Source: an uncultured Oscillospiraceae bacterium (GTDB lineage: Bacteria > Bacillota > Clostridia > Oscillospirales > Acutalibacteraceae). From it: a DNA stretch of 14,621 bases. Positions within the stretch are counted from its first letter, which is position 1; each line of letters begins with the position of its first letter. Position numbers and translations under genes: made by a program. A model generated the notes under the pieces. It was given only the letters and a program-made list of their open reading frames with translations, made no database searches and was not told the DNA's origin. Below are positions 6,531 to 12,002 of this stretch, in pieces. The stretch lies in contig USCI01000063.1 of the NCBI GenBank assembly GCA_900553255.1, forward strand, positions 1-14,621, in the 5' to 3' direction.

Positions 6531-8762
6531 TCAGTTGAACGCCTGGATTTCCGCCAGAGCCAGCCGGTATTCACCGTCCTCGTTCGTCTCAAGCGAGGTT
6601 GCCTCAAAACGGATCTTGCTGGTGTTGACCCCCTCGAGCGTCCAGGTGCCCTGGATCTGGCCGCTGTCGGTTTTCTCCCGTTTAAAGTTCTTTTCGCTGC
6701 CTACCTCTTTCCACTCGCTGCCGTCCCAGGCCAGGAGCCTGAACCGGCTCGGGAACAGGGTGCCGTCCGCGGCGCCGTAAACCACCACCGATTTTACGTC
6801 AAAGGAGGCACCGAAATCGATCTCCACCCATTCGGTATGATTCTCGGTCAGCTCGCTGCCGCTCAGATACAGGTCATCCAGTTCGCCGTTGGTAACGTTC
6901 TTCATATAGGTCTGCCGGGTATAGACCGAATTGCCCTCGGCCGAGGAAGCCGTCACATCCGTGTTCAGCGCAATGTTATGGCTCTGCTGCATATCGGTGC
7001 CTGTTCCCATATACGCCCCGATGTTGCAGCCGGTACTCGCATCGATCGGGTTGCCGAAAATGTCCTTGACGCCGCGCACCCCGATCGGCACTCCGGCATT
7101 CAGGCACGGCGAAGTCGTTTTCAGCACATAAGCCGACAGGGAATCGAAACCAAACGACGCTTCGCCCGGCGCAACAAACTGCGGATCCTCGGTAATGCGG
7201 GTCGGATCATCGGGGATCGCCGTCTCCGGGAAGCCGTAGAAGCAGTTGGACTGCCAGTCGGCATAAGCCCAGTCCTGATCGAACTCCCCGCTGACCGGAC
7301 CGGTCAGATAAAAGATATTGTTGCGGAACTTCCAGTTGCGGCCGAGCGCTTTTTTCCACATTTCCTGCGGATGCGTATCCAGCTGCACCTTGGCAAAATA
7401 GTCGCCCGACACCGGTGTGGTCAGCGGCTGGTTGCTGTACAGGGTATTGTTATAAAAATCCAGCTGATTGATGAGATCGGAGGTCAGGGCCGTAGCCGAC
7501 TCCCATATACGGACGAGCTGGGTGCCGTCATTCTGGCTGATATTATACCGCACGACCGACCGGCCGTTGTTGTTGCACATAAGCAGCAGAAAACCGCCCT
7601 TGTTGTCATGGGAATAGTTGTACTGCAGGATGGTGTTGGTGCTGTCGCCGTCGATATCGAAGCCCTGGGCGTCACCGTTAAGCTCGGTGCCGTACACCTC
7701 ATTGTACTGAATCAGGCTGTTGTGGCTGTGGATGATCCACAGTCCCGCAAAATACCGGCTGGCATCCTTGAGCGAATACTGTGCGCTGTAGCCGACCTCG
7801 TTGTGTTCGATGAGGCAGCCGTCCGCCCCCAGCACAAACAGGCCGTCCCCCGCGCTGTGCATCACCTTGTTGTCCCGCAGGCAGACGTTGGTGGAGCTGA
7901 CCGACGGTTTTTCGGCACCCCAGTCAAAGCGTGCGATATTGATGCCGCTCTGCGAGCAGCGTTCCACCGTATTGCCCTGCACCAGCACGTTATGGAAAGT
8001 GGGGGCCACCTCCTCGTTGTATCCGATGATGGTGAACGCCCGCACGATGATTCCGCCGTAATGGTGGGATTCCATCGAATAGTTCTCCAGATAGGCGCCG
8101 TAGGCCTCATTGTCCAGCTCGTCAAACGGGCCGCCCACGGCGCCGCTCACATCGTGCACATAGCAGTTGAGGATTTTGAGGTTATAGATTGTCTCCCAAA
8201 CCGCCTCAAAATGGATGCCGCTGCGCAGCTGGTCGTCGACCTCGCTGTTGTTGGTCACCTCCAGCCCTTCCACGACGATATAGCTGACATCTTCACCGTA
8301 CACTGCCGCCTGCACCTCGCCCCGGCCGTCGATAACCGGTTTGGCGCCCTCGCCGTAGCTGCTGTAGACAATCGGGGAACCCTCTGCACCCGAATGGCGG
8401 ATCAACAGTTCCCCGTACCAGGTGCCGCCGCATTTGAAACGCACCTGGTCGCCGGGTTCCAGCTCCAGCCGGTTGACCCGCAGCAGGGTACGCAGCGGAC
8501 TGTCAATATCCCCGGAATTGTTGTCATCGCCGTTTTCCGCATCCACATAATAGACGCGCCGCGCGGAGGATACGTCCGGAATCTGCGCGCCGCCGGTGGC
8601 CAGGTTGACCTGCTGGCTGATGGCCGCGCTGCGCCGGTCATCCTCCGCGGCAGTGGCATCGCCGGCCGAGACCTCCCTCACGCCGGAGGTCACGAACAGC
8701 ACGCCGAAAAAGGTACTGGCCGCCAGACATACCGACAGCAGGATCAAGGCAACTTTTTTCAT
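6531..8762 (-). CDS. Secreted right-handed beta-helix protein with C-terminal discoidin module
   Basis: 743 residues, with AGGAG upstream of the ATG at suitable spacing. Residues 1-34 are a signal peptide. The N-terminal region (about 68-150) has the pattern common at the start of bacterial parallel beta-helix proteins: YYVDAENGDD, then a SPLRTL segment, LEPGDQVRFKCGGTWYGEL, and a YGEGAKPVIDG strand. From about 155 to 585 many short N/G-rich coils repeat (VEGLEVTNNS, VQGNTVERCSQSGI, IEHNEVGYS, IQYNEVYG, LQYNYSHDNKGG), the signature of pectate-lyase-like folds. Residues 595-743 form a discoidin module (IALNTDVTASS to LALAEIQAF). There is no membrane anchor, so it is probably released. Proteins of this fold include polysaccharide lyases and some glycosidases, but catalytic residues cannot be assigned from sequence alone. 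It is the only plausible glycan-cleaving enzyme seen in the operon. Confidence 0.85.
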   Translation of the reverse strand: MKKVALILLSVCLAASTFFGVLFVTSGVREVSAGDATAAEDDRRSAAISQQVNLATGGAQIPDVSSARRVYYVDAENGDDNNSGDIDSPLRTLLRVNRLELEPGDQVRFKCGGTWYGELLIRHSGAEGSPIVYSSYGEGAKPVIDGRGEVQAAVYGEDVSYIVVEGLEVTNNSEVDDQLRSGIHFEAVWETIYNLKILNCYVHDVSGAVGGPFDELDNEAYGAYLENYSMESHHYGGIIVRAFTIIGYNEEVAPTFHNVLVQGNTVERCSQSGINIARFDWGAEKPSVSSTNVCLRDNKVMHSAGDGLFVLGADGCLIEHNEVGYSAQYSLKDASRYFAGLWIIHSHNSLIQYNEVYGTELNGDAQGFDIDGDSTNTILQYNYSHDNKGGFLLLMCNNNGRSVVRYNISQNDGTQLVRIWESATALTSDLINQLDFYNNTLYSNQPLTTPVSGDYFAKVQLDTHPQEMWKKALGRNWKFRNNIFYLTGPVSGEFDQDWAYADWQSNCFYGFPETAIPDDPTRITEDPQFVAPGEASFGFDSLSAYVLKTTSPCLNAGVPIGVRGVKDIFGNPIDASTGCNIGAYMGTGTDMQQSHNIALNTDVTASSAEGNSVYTRQTYMKNVTNGELDDLYLSGSELTENHTEWVEIDFGASFDVKSVVVYGAADGTLFPSRFRLLAWDGSEWKEVGSEKNFKREKTDSGQIQGTWTLEGVNTSKIRFEATSLETNEDGEYRLALAEIQAFN

Positions 8763-8788
8763 ACCGATCTCCTCTCCTCTATTTGTCG

Positions 8789-9622
8789 CTAGCCCTTAAC
8801 GCCTGAGAACGCCACACCCTGAACCAACTGCTTCTGACAGAAAATAAAGACCACGAACACCGGCAGCGCCAACAGCAGCGCGGCGGCATTTTTTACCGGC
8901 ACCAGCTGAACGCCGGGGTTGGACGGCAGGGAGTAGTCCACCGAAAACAGGGCCGCGATCAGCGGATAGGTATCCTTTTCCAGATACATATACGGACGCA
9001 TATAATCGTTCCACAGATAAATGAACTGCCGGAAAAACACCACCGCCAGCACCGGTTTGGACAGCGGCAGCGTGATACGGGTGATGATGGTCCAGCGGGA
9101 GGCGCCGTCGATGAGCGCCGCCTCGTCCAGTGCCTTGGGCATACCCAGCAGATACTGCCGGCACAAAAAGATCAGTGCGGCATTCCCGGCCAGGGCGTCA
9201 AAAAACCAGATCCAGTATGTACCGCGGAATCCCAGGTTGCTGAACAGGATATACTGCGGGATATCCAGCGATATGGACGGCACCATCATATAAGACAGCA
9301 CAAGGATAAAAAAGATCTTCGCCGCCGGAACCGACAGCCGCGCGAGCGCATAGCCGTACAGGAAGTTGGTCACCAGACCGATGCCGATGCCGATCACCAT
9401 GATTTTCAACGAACTCAGCAGGTACGACCAGAACGGAATCAGCGTGACGGCCAACTTATAGTTCTCAAACTCAAAAGCCGTAGGCAGCAGGATCGCCGGC
9501 AGGCCGAACAGCGGCCGGATCGAATTGATAAAGGTGTAGTACAAGGGGAAAAAGAAAATGATCCCCACCACCGCGCTTATAAGAAAAATAATCGCCGTGA
9601 CGATACGTTTTCTGACTTTCAA
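8789..9622 (-). CDS. Sugar ABC transporter permease, MalG/CUT1 type
   Basis: 277 residues from a TTG at 9622, chosen because GAGGTG lies six bases upstream. Longer frames begin at GTG 9631 or ATG 9676, but the ATG lacks a ribosome binding site and would overlap the previous gene by 44 bases. The protein has about six hydrophobic segments, the first at residues 8-30. The EAA loop that contacts the ATPase is clear at 167-187 (DEAALIDGASRWTIITRITL followed by P). The C-terminus (QKQLVQGVAFSGVKG) is typical of this subfamily. It pairs with the permease encoded just upstream and the lipoprotein at 10629-12002 to import oligosaccharides or modified sugars. No ATPase gene is present, as is common in Firmicutes, where one shared MsmX-like ATPase can serve several importers. 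Confidence 0.93.
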   Translation of the reverse strand: MKVRKRIVTAIIFLISAVVGIIFFFPLYYTFINSIRPLFGLPAILLPTAFEFENYKLAVTLIPFWSYLLSSLKIMVIGIGIGLVTNFLYGYALARLSVPAAKIFFILVLSYMMVPSISLDIPQYILFSNLGFRGTYWIWFFDALAGNAALIFLCRQYLLGMPKALDEAALIDGASRWTIITRITLPLSKPVLAVVFFRQFIYLWNDYMRPYMYLEKDTYPLIAALFSVDYSLPSNPGVQLVPVKNAAALLLALPVFVVFIFCQKQLVQGVAFSGVKG

Positions 9623-9628
9623 CCGCTT

Positions 9629-9634
9629 CACCTC
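9629..9634 (-). promoter_or_regulatory. Ribosome binding site fixing a TTG start
   Basis: GAGGTG overlaps the stop codon of the first permease gene (TGAGGTG) and stands six bases before the TTG at 9622. This spacing favours TTG over the in-frame GTG, which lies inside the GAGGTG itself, and over the far ATG at 9676, which has no purine-rich stretch before it. The arrangement also suggests that the second permease is translated by ribosomes finishing the first one. Confidence 0.55.
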
Positions 9635-10553
9635 AGTCCATGCTCGTGACGACCCATTTTTTACTGACCGCTTCATTGACCAGCGTAAACACCATGATGA
9701 TAATAAAGATCACCCAGGTGAGCGCCAAACCGTATCCGAAGCGCAGGTTGACGAATATTTGCTGATAACAGTGCACCACATAGGTATAAATCGGCAGATA
9801 CGGCACACTGGTCATCCCGCCGCCCGCCAGCAGTACCGGCTCGGCAAAAAGCTGCAGCGTCGCAATCAGCGAGGTGGTCAGCGTCATATAGTTCATGTTG
9901 GAGGTCAGCGGCAGCGTGATATGAAAAATCTGCCGGAAAGACCCCGCCCCGTCTATTTCCGCCGCTTCATACAGTTCGGGCGGTATGTTCTTGATGCCGG
10001 CGATATTGTTGAGAATGCCGCCGCCGCAGCCCCAGAGCAACATGATGATCAGGGAACGGAAAATCCAGTCATATCCCAGCCAGTTGATCTCCTCAAATCC
10101 CAGGCCCCGCAGCATGTAATTCAAAATACCGTAATCCCGTGCAAATACGCCCTGCCACATGGTGGACACCGCCACCACCGGAATGATCGACGGGATATAG
10201 TAAATCGTGCGGAAAAAGCCGTTGAGCTTGCTCGGCCGGCTGAGCATGATCGCCAGCACGTTGCAGATCAGCAGGGTAATCGGCACCACAATCAGTGCGA
10301 TCAGCACCGTCCGGCCGAACGACTGAAAGGCCAGCGTATCGGTAAACACCCGGACATAGTTGCTCCAGCCGACCATTTTCAGGTTTTTGATGTTGAACCC
10401 GGAATAGTTGGTGAAGCTCATGAAAATGCCCCAGACCACCGGAAAGACGCGAAACCCCAGAAACATTAAGGTGAACGGCGTCATAAGGATCAGAAACACC
10501 CGGCGGTTTTCACGCACGATGGGAAACGCCTTTTTCTTCGCTGAGGACTTCAT
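9633..10553 (-). CDS. Sugar ABC transporter permease, MalF/CUT1 type
   Basis: 306 residues. The ATG at 10553 is preceded by GAGGGAGA, and AAGGAG lies slightly further upstream. Around six membrane segments are visible, beginning at residues 19-45 (VFLILMTPFTLMFLGFRVFP). The conserved cytoplasmic EAA loop is at about 192-216 (ELYEAAEIDGAGSFRQIFHI, then TLPL), the docking site for the ATPase subunit. Family members form the channel with a MalG-type partner, here encoded ten bases downstream. The gene follows the solute-binding protein after a 75-base gap that contains a strong hairpin, so its expression is probably lower than that of the binding protein. The substrate cannot be read from the sequence; the surrounding glycan-binding proteins suggest an oligosaccharide. 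Confidence 0.94.
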   Translation of the reverse strand: MKSSAKKKAFPIVRENRRVFLILMTPFTLMFLGFRVFPVVWGIFMSFTNYSGFNIKNLKMVGWSNYVRVFTDTLAFQSFGRTVLIALIVVPITLLICNVLAIMLSRPSKLNGFFRTIYYIPSIIPVVAVSTMWQGVFARDYGILNYMLRGLGFEEINWLGYDWIFRSLIIMLLWGCGGGILNNIAGIKNIPPELYEAAEIDGAGSFRQIFHITLPLTSNMNYMTLTTSLIATLQLFAEPVLLAGGGMTSVPYLPIYTYVVHCYQQIFVNLRFGYGLALTWVIFIIIMVFTLVNEAVSKKWVVTSMD

Positions 10554-10577
10554 TCTCCCTCGTCTCCTTGCATAAGC

Positions 10578-10614
10578 GCCGCCCGCCGGAAATCAGGGGT
10601 TGCCGGCGGGCGGC
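10578..10614 (-). promoter_or_regulatory. Intercistronic hairpin between binding protein and permease genes
   Basis: A perfect inverted repeat of 12 bases, all G and C (GCCGCCCGCCGG paired with CCGGCGGGCGGC), encloses a 13-base loop. It lies 14 bases after the stop of the solute-binding protein gene and 24 bases before the start of the first permease. No U-run follows on the minus strand. Comparable hairpins after binding-protein genes in other importer operons stabilise the upstream message and partly reduce downstream transcription, giving excess binding protein. That role is inferred here from position and structure. Confidence 0.8.
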
Positions 10615-10628
10615 AGACTGTGCGTATC

Positions 10629-12002
10629 TCAGCTGATCAGATCCAGTCCCTCGCTGATGAGCAGCTGGGTCTCCTGGTCGATGGACGCCAGCGCGTCGGT
10701 CAGGGTCGACTGGCCGAACAGTACCGGCGTATAATACCGGTCGAACAGACCGAGCAGACTGGTATAGCTGATGTACGGATTGGTGCGCACCTTCAGCTGT
10801 TTGGTTTCATACGCTTCAAATTCCTTGTCCAGCGTCGCCAGCACCGTCTGGTCAAGCGTAGTGGTTTTGGGCAGGAGATCGAATTTCGACTTGAAGGCCG
10901 GAATACCGAAGCCCAGCTTCGCCCGGTAATCCGACGAATCCTCGGCGGTCATCAGGTACTCCCAAAGCTCATAGGCCTCCTCCGGATACTGCGTGTCGGA
11001 GAAGATGCTCGCACCGGTGGCCGAAAGGACGAACGGCTCCAGACCGCCGCTGCTCGACAGCCCGGGAATATACATCAGCTTATCGAAAATATCCTCCGAA
11101 TAGCCGGCCTGCCGCAGGTTGCCGACCATCCAGTAGCCGCACATCACCATGCCGACCTGGTCGTTTGCCAGATAGGTATAACCGATATTGTCGGTCACGC
11201 TGTACAGCGCGCTGGCCATCGCTCCGCTCATCTGCAGATCATGCCAGTACTCAAATGCGGCGCGCGTGTCGGCTGAGGTCAGCGTCGTCGACTTGAAATC
11301 CTCGCTCCAGATGGATTTGCCGACAGAGGCCAGCTTCATTTCCGCCAGGGTCGAAATCGGCGAGGCCGAGATAAATCCAACCCGCTTAACTGTGTTGCCT
11401 TCCTTAATCACCAGTCTGTTGGCAATCTGCGCGAATTCCTCATATGTATACGGCTTATCCGCCTCCGGCAGCGGAATCCCTGCACTGTTGAACACGTTTT
11501 TGTTGATCCAGATGCCGCTGTCATAGCTCCAGTCTTTCACCACGCCGTAAAGCGGCCCCTGCCCGATGGTGGTACCGTCGAACCGGAACAGCGAGTTGAC
11601 CTCATAGAGATCCTCCAGATCCAGCACCTCGCTCTGGGCCACCATATCGTCCAGCGGCATCAGCAAGCCGCGGGAGACAAAGGCCGGCAGATCGTCGACG
11701 CCGACGACACGGATGATATCCGGCGCCTGTCCCGAGGTAATCATCGCCAGCAGTTTGGTGTCGTTGGAGGCCACCGGCTGCTCACTGATGTTGATATTCG
11801 GGTGCTCATCTTCGTATTTTTTGAAGATATCGGGGTTGCCCAGCTCCTTGCGGTTGACCGTAACGGTCAGTGTGATTTCCTCGCCGTCATTTCCTCCTTT
11901 GCCGCCGGGGTTGGTTCCATCGCTGCAGCCGGACAGCAGTCCGGCACACAGCACCGCCGCAGCCGCAAGAGAAACGGATCTTTTGATGGTGATGTGTTTC
12001 AT
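10629..12002 (-). CDS. Extracellular sugar-binding lipoprotein of an ABC importer
   Basis: 457 residues. The signal sequence ends in a lipobox, LLSGC, with the lipidated cysteine at residue 26, followed by a Gly/Ser/Asn-rich linker. The mature part has features of family 1 solute-binding proteins: ITLTVTVNRKELGNPDIFKKY at the first strand, then DIIRVVGVDDLPAFVSRGLLMPLDDM, a YTYEEFAQIANRL segment and PEEAYELWEYLMTAED near the end. It would capture an oligosaccharide outside the membrane and deliver it to the two permeases encoded downstream. The ATG overlaps the upstream stop codon by one base (TAATG), with AAAGGAG eight to nine bases before it. Translation is therefore probably coupled to the discoidin-repeat surface protein, an uncommon pairing that ties the two products together. 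The ligand is unknown. Confidence 0.94.
   Translation of the reverse strand: MKHITIKRSVSLAAAAVLCAGLLSGCSDGTNPGGKGGNDGEEITLTVTVNRKELGNPDIFKKYEDEHPNINISEQPVASNDTKLLAMITSGQAPDIIRVVGVDDLPAFVSRGLLMPLDDMVAQSEVLDLEDLYEVNSLFRFDGTTIGQGPLYGVVKDWSYDSGIWINKNVFNSAGIPLPEADKPYTYEEFAQIANRLVIKEGNTVKRVGFISASPISTLAEMKLASVGKSIWSEDFKSTTLTSADTRAAFEYWHDLQMSGAMASALYSVTDNIGYTYLANDQVGMVMCGYWMVGNLRQAGYSEDIFDKLMYIPGLSSSGGLEPFVLSATGASIFSDTQYPEEAYELWEYLMTAEDSSDYRAKLGFGIPAFKSKFDLLPKTTTLDQTVLATLDKEFEAYETKQLKVRTNPYISYTSLLGLFDRYYTPVLFGQSTLTDALASIDQETQLLISEGLDLIS

Noticed and set aside
4498..6780. Long open frame of 760 codons on the plus strand
   Set aside because: It lies antisense to two well-supported discoidin genes and to the end of the beta-helix gene, and its translation shows no domain, signal or plausible protein pattern. 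It arises from the G+C-rich codon usage of the minus-strand genes.
6837..8792. Open frame of 651 codons on the plus strand
   Set aside because: It is antisense to the beta-helix protein, whose signal peptide, repeats and discoidin module are clear. The plus-strand product has no recognisable feature.
9623..9676. Longer N-terminus for the second permease (ATG at 9676)
   Set aside because: It has no ribosome binding site, overlaps the first permease by 44 bases and adds a polar extension unusual for the family.
8789..12002. Missing ATPase gene taken as a defective importer
   Set aside because: CUT1 importers in Firmicutes commonly lack a local ATPase and share one encoded elsewhere; both EAA loops here are intact.
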